64,000 nt of DNA from the NCBI RefSeq assembly GCF_010120715.1, contig NZ_CP047591.1, forward strand, positions 2,046,001 through 2,110,000, given 5' to 3'. The notes below the pieces were generated by a model. It saw only the letters and a program-made list of their open reading frames with translations. It made no database searches and had not been told where the DNA came from. Source of the DNA: Aminipila terrae. Lineage in GTDB: Bacteria > Bacillota > Clostridia > Peptostreptococcales > Anaerovoracaceae. Position 1 is the stretch's first letter, and each line of letters opens with the position of its first letter. Positions 1 to 8,900 of the stretch are shown piece by piece. A program made the position numbers and the translations under genes.

Positions 1-2
1 TT

Positions 3-248
3 AAACATGAAACCAGTAGGATATTTTATGAAGATGAAAATGGCAGAGTGCTTGCAGAAATAACTTTTCCTTCAGAGATGGAAGCTGTTGCAAATATTAC
101 CCATACGTATGTGGACGATTCCCTGAGAGGACAGGGAATTGCGGGAAAAATGATGGAAATGGCCATAGAACAGATAAAAAGTGAAGGTAAAACCCCAAAG
201 TTTACATGTTCTTATGCAGTTAAATGGGCAGAACAAAACTATAAATAG
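3..248 (+). CDS. GNAT-family N-acetyltransferase, 3' part (start lies outside the window)
   Basis: The reading frame is open from the first bases of the window: it reads KHETSRIFYEDENGRV and continues into a GNAT core with the acetyl-CoA loop RGQGIAG. It closes with CSYAVKWAEQN, typical of the small YjdJ-type acetyltransferases of about 90 residues. A GTG at 48 is inside the conserved domain and is not the true start; only a few N-terminal residues are probably missing. The acceptor substrate is unknown. Seen: acetyl-CoA loop and C-terminal signature. Known: small stand-alone GNATs of this type. Inferred: cytoplasmic acetyltransferase. Confidence 0.75.
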   Translation, partial: KHETSRIFYEDENGRVLAEITFPSEMEAVANITHTYVDDSLRGQGIAGKMMEMAIEQIKSEGKTPKFTCSYAVKWAEQNYK

Positions 249-339
249 CTCTATAAACCATAACGAGCAGTATAGCTATTTTTAAACGCAGCCAGTGAGA
301 GTGGAATATATTAGTAGCAAAATGAAAGGCAATAAAGAT

Positions 340-1164
340 ATGATGGATTTAAAAAGAGTAAATGACTATATGAAGAGAGTAGAGGAATCACAAACTAAAA
401 CTTTTAAACCGGTAGGCAGTAAGCTTAAAGTTGGTCTGGACTTGGGAACTGCATACATTGTATTAGTGGTACTTGATGAAGAAAATAATCCCATTGCGTG
501 CGAAAAGAAAGCAGCATCCGTCCTTAGGGATGGAATAGTGGTTGATTATACAGGGGCGCTGGCAATCGCCCGGGAATTAAAAGAAAAATTAGAAAAAAGA
601 TTAGATGGAAGAGAATTGATTAATTGTGCTATTGCCATGCCGGCTGGTACAGAATCCAGCATGAAAACCCATAGTTATGTGGCAGAAGGTGCTGGTTTTG
701 AAGTAACAAATGTTCTTGATGAGCCTACAGCAGCCAATTCCATTTACCAGATTGAAAATGGTGTAGTTGTAGATATCGGTGGAGGAACAACAGGATTAGC
801 CATTTTAAAAGATCAGAAGGTTGTGCAGATTGAAGACGAGCCTACGGGAGGAACTCATGTATCTTTAGTTCTTGCAGGAAATTACCATATATCTTTTGCC
901 GAAGCAGAAGTAATAAAACAGGATTACAGTAAACATAAAGAAATTCTTCCAGTGGTAAAAGCGGTTGTTGAAAAGATGGCCTCTATTGTAAAAAAATATG
1001 TAGATCCCAAGGAAGTTGATACGATTTATCTTTGTGGAGGAACCTGCTGTCTGACAGGAATTGAAAAAATATTTGAAAAGGAAACAGGAATGACTACGAT
1101 TAAGCCAGATAATCCATTTCTGGTAACACCTGCAGGAATTGCAATGAACTGCATAGCCGGATAA
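340..1164 (+). CDS. eutJ: EutJ-like actin/Hsp70-fold ATPase
   Basis: About 274 residues with the Hsp70/actin ATPase signatures of EutJ: phosphate-1 loop GLDLGTAYIVL near the N-terminus, phosphate-2 loop VVDIGGGTTG mid-protein, and adenosine motif LCGGTCCLTGIE near the C-terminus. EutJ is a presumed chaperone of the ethanolamine-utilisation microcompartment pathway. I prefer the ATG at 340 because AAAGG lies about 10 bases upstream; earlier in-frame starts at 295 (GTG) and 322 (ATG) have no good ribosome site. The gene stands alone here: no shell proteins, ammonia-lyase or other eut genes adjoin it. It ends in a strong hairpin shared with the convergent gene. Family call firm; role inferred. 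Confidence 0.85.
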   Translation: MMDLKRVNDYMKRVEESQTKTFKPVGSKLKVGLDLGTAYIVLVVLDEENNPIACEKKAASVLRDGIVVDYTGALAIARELKEKLEKRLDGRELINCAIAMPAGTESSMKTHSYVAEGAGFEVTNVLDEPTAANSIYQIENGVVVDIGGGTTGLAILKDQKVVQIEDEPTGGTHVSLVLAGNYHISFAEAEVIKQDYSKHKEILPVVKAVVEKMASIVKKYVDPKEVDTIYLCGGTCCLTGIEKIFEKETGMTTIKPDNPFLVTPAGIAMNCIAG

Positions 1165-1180
1165 TTAGTATAAAAGTGAA

Positions 1181-1216
1181 AAACCTATAATCCCTTGGGA
1201 TTATAGGTTTCTTTAT
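1181..1216. terminator. Bidirectional intrinsic terminator between eutJ and the convergent HTH gene
   Basis: Perfect 14-bp inverted repeat (1181-1194 with 1197-1210) that ends in AAA/TTT on either side, so it can stop transcripts from both directions. Confidence 0.8.
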
Positions 1217-1231
1217 TTTGAATAACATAGG

Positions 1232-1888
1232 CTACCCTACAGAAATGACTTTTCTGCCAAAATGAAGCCCCATACCGGGCAGCAAAAACAATACCGGTAC
1301 CTGCCACAAAAATAACCATAATTTTTGAAAAAAATAGCTTCCAGAAATAAAACCTGAAGTCATCAGTAGAAATATCACTGAATAAAAGCACAAAAATGTA
1401 ATGCTGATGGCAAAGACTGCACAGCGGACTGCTTTACGGTTTATATATAAATCCCAGCCCAGAGAGATTAAATTTGATGCAAAGAGAGCTATAAATAGAT
1501 AGAGCAGGGGCTGTGAAAAAGCCATGTACATTCGTACAAATGTTATCGCCATAAAACGGTAATACATATACTCAATGGATGGCTTTAATATCATCACAAG
1601 TAGTATCATCGTAAGGGACAATATGCCGAATAAGATAAGCCCCTTTTTATATTTCCTCCGATGGGGGGGAATGGTGGTGGCTTTTTCCTTTTCTCCATAG
1701 ATTACTGTAAGTATATTTACCTGGAAGAAGTTTGCGATTTCATCCAGCGTTTTCAAATCGGGTTGTGTATGGCCCCTCTCCCACTGCGACACTGCCTGCC
1801 TTGTTACATACAGCTTTCCAGCCAGAGTTTCCTGGGAGATACCCCTTTCTTTGCGCAGTTTTTTTATATTTTTCCCCACATCGTTCAT
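1232..1888 (-). CDS. XRE-family regulator with C-terminal membrane domain
   Basis: 218 residues. Residues 1 to about 60 form a Cro/C1-type helix-turn-helix (GISQETLAGKLYVTRQAVSQ, then WERG), followed by a charged linker and about four hydrophobic segments. Such HTH-plus-membrane proteins are common in Firmicutes and are usually thought to regulate a nearby transporter or their own operon. AAAGGAG precedes the ATG by 10 bases on the minus strand. The gene lies between eutJ (convergent) and a tRNA on the same strand upstream. No target is evident from sequence; membrane-tethered sensing is inference. Confidence 0.8.
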   Translation of the reverse strand: MNDVGKNIKKLRKERGISQETLAGKLYVTRQAVSQWERGHTQPDLKTLDEIANFFQVNILTVIYGEKEKATTIPPHRRKYKKGLILFGILSLTMILLVMILKPSIEYMYYRFMAITFVRMYMAFSQPLLYLFIALFASNLISLGWDLYINRKAVRCAVFAISITFLCFYSVIFLLMTSGFISGSYFFQKLWLFLWQVPVLFLLPGMGLHFGRKVISVG

Positions 1889-2047
1889 GAATCATAAACT
1901 CCTTTCAAAGATATTGTACATAAGTATGTTAACAATAGATGTGCTTTATGTCACGCAAGGGTTTGTTGCGGAATAAAAAAGAGCATTTATATATATGAAA
2001 ATTTAAAGAAAATAAAAAAGAACAGTCTTTTTTAACCGTTCTCTCTT

Positions 2048-2121
2048 TGGAGCAGGCAGCGAGAATCGAACTCGCAACCTCAGCTTGGGAAGCTGATGTT
2101 TTACCACTAAACTATGCCTGC
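2048..2121 (-). tRNA. tRNA-Gly (anticodon CCC)
   Basis: Full cloverleaf on the minus strand: 7-bp acceptor stem GCAGGCA/TGCCTGC, D stem GTTT/AAAC, anticodon stem TCAGC/GCTGA with loop TTCCCAA (anticodon CCC at 2087-2089), and T arm GCGAG-TTCGATT-CTCGC. Discriminator T and an encoded CCA follow. It reads GGG glycine codons. No other tRNA is next to it. The remaining intergenic DNA (1889-2047, 2122-2291) shows nothing else I can support. Confidence 0.95.
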
Positions 2122-2291
2122 ATATGATTTACATTTCAATTTTGGAATTCTATAATATAAATTATACTCTTTCTTCCCATTTCTGTAAAGACCAGAAATA
2201 TTTTTTAGTTCAAATGAAAAGTAAAGACAGTATACGTTTTTTATAAAATGAAATATAATAATATTACAAGTAAGAAAAGAGATGATATAAA

Positions 2292-3647
2292 ATGCAGCAA
2301 ACAGACTTGTTACAATACAGGAAAATGACAGAAACACCTGTTTCAAAGCTGATTATCACTTTGGGAATCCCCACCATTATCAGTATGCTGGTAACTAACA
2401 TATATAATATGGCAGATACATATTTTGTAGGGAAGATAGGAACCAGTGCCAGCGGAGCAGTCGGTGTAGTATTTGGTTTAATGGCTATTATCCAGGCTAT
2501 TGGCTTTATGTTTGGCCATGGAGCAGGCAGTATGATAGCCAGAAAGCTTGGAGAAAAAAACCTAGACATTGCATCTAAATTTGCATCAACCAGTTTTTTC
2601 TATGCCTTTGGAATAGGAATTATTTTAAGTTTTCTGGGTTTAGTATTTTTAGATCCACTCATGAGGGTGCTTGGCAGTACGGCTACCATTCTTCCCTTTG
2701 CAAGAACCTACGGAATTTTTATTTTACTGTCAGCGCCGTTAATGACCAGCAGTTTTGTGATGAATAACATTTTAAGGTATGAAGGCAGGGCTTCATTAGC
2801 TATGATTGGCCTGACTGCCGGAGCTGTTCTGAACATTGCAGGGGACTGGCTACTGATGACTAAGATGGGCATGGGAGTGGAAGGAGCTGGTATATCCACT
2901 GCATTTTCACAGATGATTAGCTTTTTTATTCTCTTAAGTATATTCCTTTGTGGAAAAACCCAGAGCAAAATATCAATCAGGTTAGTTTCCAGAGAGATGC
3001 AGGATGTATCAACCATTATGAAAACGGGGCTTCCCAGTCTGATGCGCCAGGGTCTGTCCAGTGTATCCATTATGATTTTAAACGGCCAGGCTGGGATTTA
3101 TGGTGATGCAGCTGTTGCAGCAATGACAATTGTAAATCGCATCTGCTTCTTTATTTTTGCAGTAGGACTGGGTATTGGTCAGGGTTTCCAGCCAGTATCG
3201 GCTTTTAATTACGGTGCAGAGAAATATTCAAGAGTAAAAAAGGGATTTTTCTTTACCGTAGCAGCGGGGGAAATCGTTCTGGGATGTCTTGCCGTTTTAG
3301 GCATGGTGTTATCAGCCAATCTGGTAGGATTTTTTAGAAATGATTCGAAGGTCATAGAAATTGGTAACTTCGCTTTAAGTATTCAATTGACAGCCCTGTT
3401 TTTTCATCCATTGGCAGTGTGCGCTAACATGATGTTTCAAAGTATTGGTAAAAATGTTATAGCTACTTTTTTATCTGCACTCCGAAGTGGATTATTTTTT
3501 ATTCCTATTATCTTAATTTTGTCATACTGCATGGGGTTAAGAGGCGTAGAGATTTCACAGACCATATCGGACATTCTTACCTTTTTTGTAACGATACCCT
3601 TTGTGATTCACTTTTTTCGAGTTCTCCCAGAAGACAAAAAGAGTTAA
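2292..3647 (+). CDS. MATE-family multidrug/metabolite exporter
   Basis: 451 residues, about 12 hydrophobic segments in two homologous halves. The N-terminal half carries the typical MATE stretch around PTIISMLVTNIYNMADTYFV and GHGAGSMIARKLGE, and the second half repeats the pattern near SLMRQGLSSVSI and GIGQGFQPVSAFNYGA. MATE proteins expel cationic compounds by Na+ or H+ antiport across the cytoplasmic membrane. An AAGAGATGA ribosome site precedes the ATG. Monocistronic by spacing. The substrate cannot be told from sequence. A second MATE gene occurs at 52269. Confidence 0.93.
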   Translation: MQQTDLLQYRKMTETPVSKLIITLGIPTIISMLVTNIYNMADTYFVGKIGTSASGAVGVVFGLMAIIQAIGFMFGHGAGSMIARKLGEKNLDIASKFASTSFFYAFGIGIILSFLGLVFLDPLMRVLGSTATILPFARTYGIFILLSAPLMTSSFVMNNILRYEGRASLAMIGLTAGAVLNIAGDWLLMTKMGMGVEGAGISTAFSQMISFFILLSIFLCGKTQSKISIRLVSREMQDVSTIMKTGLPSLMRQGLSSVSIMILNGQAGIYGDAAVAAMTIVNRICFFIFAVGLGIGQGFQPVSAFNYGAEKYSRVKKGFFFTVAAGEIVLGCLAVLGMVLSANLVGFFRNDSKVIEIGNFALSIQLTALFFHPLAVCANMMFQSIGKNVIATFLSALRSGLFFIPIILILSYCMGLRGVEISQTISDILTFFVTIPFVIHFFRVLPEDKKS

Positions 3648-3687
3648 AGATGCATAAAAAATGTCCTAAAATGTCCCTTATATGTTC

Positions 3688-3717
3688 TTGAAATGTTATA
3701 GAATTAAGAAAGATAAT
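3688..3717 (+). promoter_or_regulatory. Promoter of the 3.7-3.9 kb noncoding RNA candidate
   Basis: TTGAAA (3688-3693), 18-base spacer, GATAAT (3712-3717). A perfect 10-bp inverted repeat (3703-3712 with 3723-3732) straddles the -10 and could be an operator or the 5' hairpin of the transcript. Two tandem copies of AAATGTCC lie just upstream (about 3658-3680). Confidence 0.45.
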
Positions 3718-3723
3718 AACTTC

Positions 3724-3946
3724 TTTCTTAATGTAATATTGTAAGCCTTGATAGTCAGTTGACTGTAACGATATTAAGGTAAACTACAAGCAACTAAAAT
3801 GACAGTGTTATGTATGCTACGAGATTATGGGTAAAACCATTGACAGCCTGAAACAGACAGCCCAAGAATGCAGGAGCATTGACAGCCGGGAGAGACCGGT
3901 ATTGCCCGGATTTTACCGCAGAAACCTTTGGAGTCTGCGGTTTTTT
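3724..3946 (+). ncRNA. Candidate structured noncoding RNA (about 220 nt), family unassigned
   Basis: No ORF runs through this stretch, yet it holds nested pairings. An 8-bp stem (3746-3753 with 3772-3779, one G-U) encloses GTCA/TGAC. A long-range stem GGTAAAA/TTTTACC (3830-3836 with 3911-3917) encloses an AATGC-AGGA-GCATT hairpin (3867-3880) and a CCGGG/CCCGG stem (3886-3890 with 3905-3909). GACAG occurs four times, three of them as GACAGCC. It ends in a strong terminator and has a promoter-like start. Size and habitat would suit the raiA-type clostridial RNAs, but I cannot confirm that. It could also be a riboswitch for the downstream DMT exporter: the 3911-3917 pairing strand overlaps the terminator stem. 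Confidence 0.55.
3916..3946 (+). terminator. Intrinsic terminator of the noncoding RNA candidate
   Basis: CCGCAGA (3916-3922) pairs with TCTGCGG (3934-3940) and is followed by six T. Its first two bases are shared with the long-range stem of the RNA, so the two pairings could compete. Confidence 0.85.
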
Positions 3947-4061
3947 ATTTAAGTAATCAAAACCATATTAATATTTTAAAATTTTCATAAAAAAGGTAAC
4001 AAAAATAGGTATGATTCAGATATAATAGAAATCATGATTATTAATGGAGGCTACAATTAAT

Positions 4062-4985
4062 ATGGAAGTAACATCATCAGTATTAAAACCTGTACCAACG
4101 AAAGAAGAAAGAAGAAAATCCATTCTATATATGGTGATATGTGCATCACTTTGGAGTATCGGCGGTATTTTTATTAAAATGGTTCCCTGGAATGCATTTG
4201 CCATTGCAGGTGTCCGCAGTGCCATTGCATCGGTAATAGTATATTCTTATATCCGTCATAAAAAGATAAAGATGAAATTTGTAAAGCCGGCATTTTTAAG
4301 CGGGGCTTTCATGAGCGGGATTTTTTTGTGCTTTGTTATCGCAAATAAATTGACAACCGCAGCCAACGCCATTGTTTTACAGTTTACCTCCCCGGTATTT
4401 ATTTTGATATTGTCTGCAGTTTTTTTACATAAAAAGTGTAGAAGGGGTGATATAATAACAGTTGCTATAACTCTTGCAGGGATTTCGCTGTTCTTTTTTG
4501 ACCAGTTGACCCCTGGGGGAATGTTAGGAAACTGCTTTGGTATCTTGGCAGGCCTGATGGTGGCCTGTGCCTATTTAATAGTAGGAGAGATTGACGAAGA
4601 AACCCGTATGACCGGTATTTTACTAGGACAGATATTTACAACGATAATCGGATTACCGGCATTATTTCTCACAGAAACTACAGTAACCACACCAGCAGTG
4701 CTTAGCATCCTTGCCTTGGGCATATTTCAGTTAGGTATTCCATACATACTATTTGGCCTTGCAATGAAAAATGGGTCTGCTCTGGCATGCAATTTAATTG
4801 GGGCTATTGAGCCACTGTTGAATCCAGTGTGGGTGTTTTTGTTTAACGGAGAAGCTCCTGGATTTTTCGCTTTGATTGGTGCAGTGATTGTAATTATAGC
4901 AATTACTCTTTGGTGCATATGGAATGACAGAGTAACCAGAGCTCTGGAGGCAACACAGGAAGGAGCCACAGATAAAATAGTCTGA
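4062..4985 (+). CDS. EamA/DMT-family transporter
   Basis: 307 residues from the ATG at 4062, chosen because GGAGG (4046-4050) lies 11 bases upstream; the in-frame ATG at 4044 overlaps that ribosome site. Ten hydrophobic segments in two EamA repeats: the first begins near LYMVICASLWSIGGIFIK and the second near FGILAGLMVACAYLIVGE. DMT proteins export amino acids, nucleosides or other metabolites. A TATAAT at 4019-4024 suggests its own promoter downstream of the structured RNA. It ends in a terminator at 5013. Another DMT gene is at 16281. Confidence 0.9.
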   Translation: MEVTSSVLKPVPTKEERRKSILYMVICASLWSIGGIFIKMVPWNAFAIAGVRSAIASVIVYSYIRHKKIKMKFVKPAFLSGAFMSGIFLCFVIANKLTTAANAIVLQFTSPVFILILSAVFLHKKCRRGDIITVAITLAGISLFFFDQLTPGGMLGNCFGILAGLMVACAYLIVGEIDEETRMTGILLGQIFTTIIGLPALFLTETTVTTPAVLSILALGIFQLGIPYILFGLAMKNGSALACNLIGAIEPLLNPVWVFLFNGEAPGFFALIGAVIVIIAITLWCIWNDRVTRALEATQEGATDKIV

Positions 4986-5012
4986 TTCATATTAACTTTA
5001 TATTCTAAATAC

Positions 5013-5062
5013 AAACCCCTATACCAGATTTTAAAAAAAGTCCAGGTATAGGGGTTTTTTAT
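5013..5062 (+). terminator. Intrinsic terminator after the DMT gene
   Basis: AAACCCCTATACC (5013-5025) pairs exactly with 5045-5057, followed by a T run. Confidence 0.9.
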
Positions 5063-5156
5063 TGAAAAAATTATCTTTTTTTATTTTACTCCACAAAAAT
5101 TACTGAAATTTGCATGGTAACTGTTGAAAAATACAAGTTTAAGAAAGAAAAATACG

Positions 5157-5313
5157 ATAATTTATTACTATCACATTCTCTGAATAATAAATTATTTAAT
5201 ACAAAAATGGGTGGGCAGGTCAGTGGAAACAAGAGGAGTAAAAAAGATACAAAATGTATAATTATAAATTAGTCAAGGGAAACGGGAATGGCGGAAGCCT
5301 GCCCTTACTTGAC
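5157..5313 (+). other. Intergenic stretch with two hairpins, possible 5' leader
   Basis: Between the terminator at 5062 and the next gene (5413) there is no ORF. It holds an 11-bp AT-only inverted repeat (5157-5167 with 5185-5195). A nested GC-rich hairpin follows: GTCAAG (5272-5277) pairs with CTTGAC (5308-5313), enclosing GGG/CCC and GGC-GGAA-GCC. A third small hairpin, TAAGGTT/AACCTTA, lies at 5334-5359. I see no match to a riboswitch I know. It may be a leader of the 5413 gene. Confidence 0.35.
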
Positions 5314-5412
5314 AAGGCAAAGGATTTGAACTATAAGGTTTAATAGAATTATAACCTTAGAAGAAAATCAGAAACTTTTGGTGTTAAAAGAATAACAAGA
5401 GGAATAAATTAT

Positions 5413-5766
5413 ATGGACAATCAGTTGAAAAGTCATACCCCTGACGAAAATCAAATTAAAAAAGTTTTACTGGATTTTTATGATGCGTATTATATGGCAG
5501 ACCGTATAAAAATGTTCAGTTATCTAAATCAATCATTTCAAGATAGCATATCATTAAACTGTTTTTTGATTCATTCTGATTTTGATATTGATGTAGGAAT
5601 ATTAATAGAAATTCGTCGTATTCATGTTGAAAGACAAAAGAAGTTTGCTCTTGCTGAGTGCTTGGTCGATTTTGAAAGGGGAAAAAAAGAAACCGTTATA
5701 GCGTTTAAACTGGAAGATGAAATGTGGAAAATAGATGGGAGAAGTGTATATAAGAGAAAATTATAA
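5413..5766 (+). CDS. Hypothetical protein, possible NTF2/SnoaL-like fold
   Basis: 117 residues without signal peptide or membrane segment. The N-terminal helical stretch IKKVLLDFYDAYYMAD, a central variable part and a closing strand pattern (VIAFKLEDEMWKIDGRSVY) resemble the cone-shaped NTF2-like fold, in which a small hydrophobic pocket binds a ligand or acts as a scaffold. No catalytic residues can be named. An AAGAGGAA ribosome site precedes the ATG. It sits after a structured leader and before the large surface protein, but the 174-base gap argues against tight coupling. Fold assignment is inference. Confidence 0.55.
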   Translation: MDNQLKSHTPDENQIKKVLLDFYDAYYMADRIKMFSYLNQSFQDSISLNCFLIHSDFDIDVGILIEIRRIHVERQKKFALAECLVDFERGKKETVIAFKLEDEMWKIDGRSVYKRKL

Positions 5767-5771
5767 AAGGG

Positions 5772-5912
5772 GTGATTTTTAGACAAAAAAATATTCTGTG
5801 TGGGTTTCTTAAAGAGATTAGAGAGAAGTACAGCTATGAAGCAGCTGGAAGAATGGGGTTTTACTTAGTAACGATAGTCTGCTATCTTAACAGGCTATTT
5901 GTAACTGAATAA
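5772..5912 (+). other. Possible small or decayed ORF (46 codons)
   Basis: An excellent ribosome-site match AAGGGGTGAT (5768-5777) is not followed by a start codon at normal spacing. A GTG inside it opens 46 codons ending at TAA 5910-5912, with a plausible hydrophobic end (MGFYLVTIVCYLNRLF). This may be a decayed gene, a start-codon loss or chance. No family recognised. Confidence 0.2.
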
Positions 5913-5940
5913 AATAAAAAAACAACAGGAGGAACCATTA

Positions 5941-8900
5941 ATGTTAAAAAAGAAATTAGCAGTATTCCTTGTAACTGCTATGGTGTTAACGACATCTGTT
6001 CCTGGAGCATTTGCTGCAGATACAGTAGTTAATACACCGCCGCCAGTTACAAGCGGGGAACCTGCTACCAGTGAAGGCGCCATTTCTGGCGGAGAGTCTA
6101 CTGCTAGTGAAGGGGCCATATCCAGTGGAGAGACGGCTACCAGTGGAGGTGCAGTCTCTGGGAGTGAACTGGCCACCAGCGAAGGTGCAATATCAAGTGA
6201 AGGAGCCATTTCCACCGAAGGAGCGATCACCAGTGGAAGTGCCATTTTAACTGAAGGAGCTATCACCAGCGAGAGTGCCATTTCAACTGAAGGAGCTATC
6301 ACCAGTGAAAGTGCCGTTACAAGCGAAGCACCTGTTTTTGACGCTTCAAAGAATTCTGTTATGTATAAGCACTTAGTTGAGCTATCTGAGAAAATCGGTG
6401 CCAGGGTAGCTTCCACAGAAAGTGAAACAAAAGCAAAAGGCTACATAAAAGGTGTATTTGAAAGTCTGGGATATGATACATCAATTCAGCCATTCCATTG
6501 GACTAAAAAGGATAAAAATGGGAAGATAGTCAAAGAAGGAGATTCAGCTAACGTCATTGCAGTAAAGTCTGGTAAGTCCCACAAGCAGGTTATCGTGGGG
6601 GCACATTACGATTCGGTAGTAGTTACTAAAGGAGCAATTGATTCAACAGGAGCAAGCGATAATGCATCTGGTGTTTCTGTCATGCTGGGTGCAGCTGAAC
6701 AGCTGAAAGACGTTCCTACTGACTATACTATTAAATTTATTGCCTTTGGAGCAGAAGAAGTAGGACTAAAAGGTTCATCTTATTTTGTAGAACAAATGCC
6801 TCAGGAAGAAATAGATAAAACCGTTGCAATGATAAACCTGGATACAGTTTTATTTGGCGACAAAATGTATGTTTATGGTAATCTTGGGGAAAAAGGCTGG
6901 CTTTGCCAGCAGACTTTAGACCTGGCGAAATCATTAGATTTAGATATAATCACTCAACAGGGGTTAAATCCTGAATACCCTAAAGGAACAACCGGGGATT
7001 GGAGTGACCATGTCCCATTTAAAAACAAGGGGTTGCCTTGGGTATATTTTGAAAGTACAAATTGGGATTTAAAATATGACGATGGCAGTTATACAACAGG
7101 GGATAGCGAAACACAAGAATTTGGGGAAATCATGCATACCGAGAGAGATAATCTTGGATTTATGAATGAGAAGATTCCTGACAGAGCTTGCAACAGGTTA
7201 TACTCATATACTAAACTGCTTTATAATTTACTAAAAGATATAGATCCTCCCGCAGTGATTTCTACATCGAATCATCTTTTATCTATGTCAGAAGCAAGAG
7301 AGATTCAAGTCAGTGTAGATCTGGGATACACTCCTGCATTAGAAAATTTAACCTGGACTTTTGGGGGGAAATCTTTTGAAGAATGGAAGTCATTTGATAA
7401 TAAAACCAAAGATTTCACAGGCACCCCATTTATTAAATTTGTAACAGAACCAAAAATTGAGGGTGATACTGTAAAGGCAGTCATCAAATGCGATTTACCT
7501 TTTGGAGTGACGAACCTTGAAAAGAGGCCTTACCCTAGAAGAGTCTATCCAAAATTAATAGGAGAATATGATCTTGTTGTAACGGATACTACAAATCATA
7601 TTCAGGCCAAAACTACCATAAAGCTGAATGCATATGATTCTTATCATAAACAGACTGAAATTCTTCCTGCAGTTGAGGAAATCATTAAGGGTGCAAAGAC
7701 GGACCGTTATATTGAATATGCCCCATTAGGCAAGTCAGCTCAGGGAAGAGACATACCTTTTGTAATGTTTGCCAAAAACAAGAGTGATATAAGTAATTAC
7801 CTTGAAAACACATTGCCGATGATGCTTAATGATCCTGCTGGGTTTATTAAAAAAATTGAAGATAAAAAAATTGAATATAAACCTGTAATATGGTTTAACA
7901 ACATTCATTCTGATGAAGCAAATGGTGTTGATGCACAGCTTGATATTTTGAAGAAACTGGCCACTCAGGATGAAATCACGTTTAAGAGGTCAACAAAAAA
8001 TAACAGTAAAGATAATTTAGAAGATGTGACTTTAAAGGTTCAGGATTTACTGGATAATTATATTGTACTGTTCTGCTTGAACGATAATCCAGACGGCAGA
8101 TTCTCAAATAATCGGGAAACTGCAGCAGGATTCGATCCAAACAGAGATGTTACCTATCAGACACAAGTAGAAATGAAAAATGTTTTTCAAGCTGTAGCTA
8201 AATGGTCTCCAATGATCTTTAATGATTTTCATGGGTTTGTTCCAGCTTTCCTGATAGAGCCATGTACACCACCTCATGAACCAAATTTTGAATATGACTT
8301 GTTGATGAAGGGCGAAATCAACCATGCACATGCTATGGGAAGAACGGGCATTGCTAACACGAAGTATAGTAATTACATTATTCCAATGTTTGATTATAAA
8401 GTTGGATGGGATGATGGTGCACCAATGTATGCGGCAGTTTTAGCATTAATGCATGGAGCCTTAGGACATACCGTTGAGATCCCTGAGCTAAATCAGGAGT
8501 CTAATAATGCATTTATGTATGCTGGGCTGGGTTCTTTAGAGTATGCCTTAGAAAATAAGGAAGAATTGTTTAAAAATCAGCTGGAAGTTTATCGAAGAGG
8601 AGTGGAAGGCATTGACTCAAGAGAAGTAGATAAATGGCTGATAAATGCAAAAGGAGAATCAATTGGAAGACCAAGAGGGACAAATGACAACTTCTTCCCT
8701 GAATATTATGTATTGCCTGTAAACAGTCAATTACAGAAAAATTCTCTGGCGGCTTATGAAATGGCAGATTTCCTAATAAAGAATGGAATAAAAGTAGAAA
8801 AGACAAATACGGACGTTAAAGTAGGTGATGTAACTTATCCAAGGGGAAGTTATATTGTTCCTATGCATCAGGCAAAACGAGGCCTGGCAAACTGTGTGCT

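Noticed and set aside
1661..1897. 78-codon plus-strand frame opposite the XRE gene
   Set aside because: The minus-strand frame carries a textbook HTH and a good ribosome site.
3724..3946. 6S RNA, tmRNA, SRP RNA or RNase P RNA
   Set aside because: The ends do not pair as in 6S RNA, and the signature sequences of the other three are absent.
5895..6416. 173-codon minus-strand repeat-rich frame
   Set aside because: It is the antisense image of the repetitive SEGAIS/TEGAIT linker of the surface protein.
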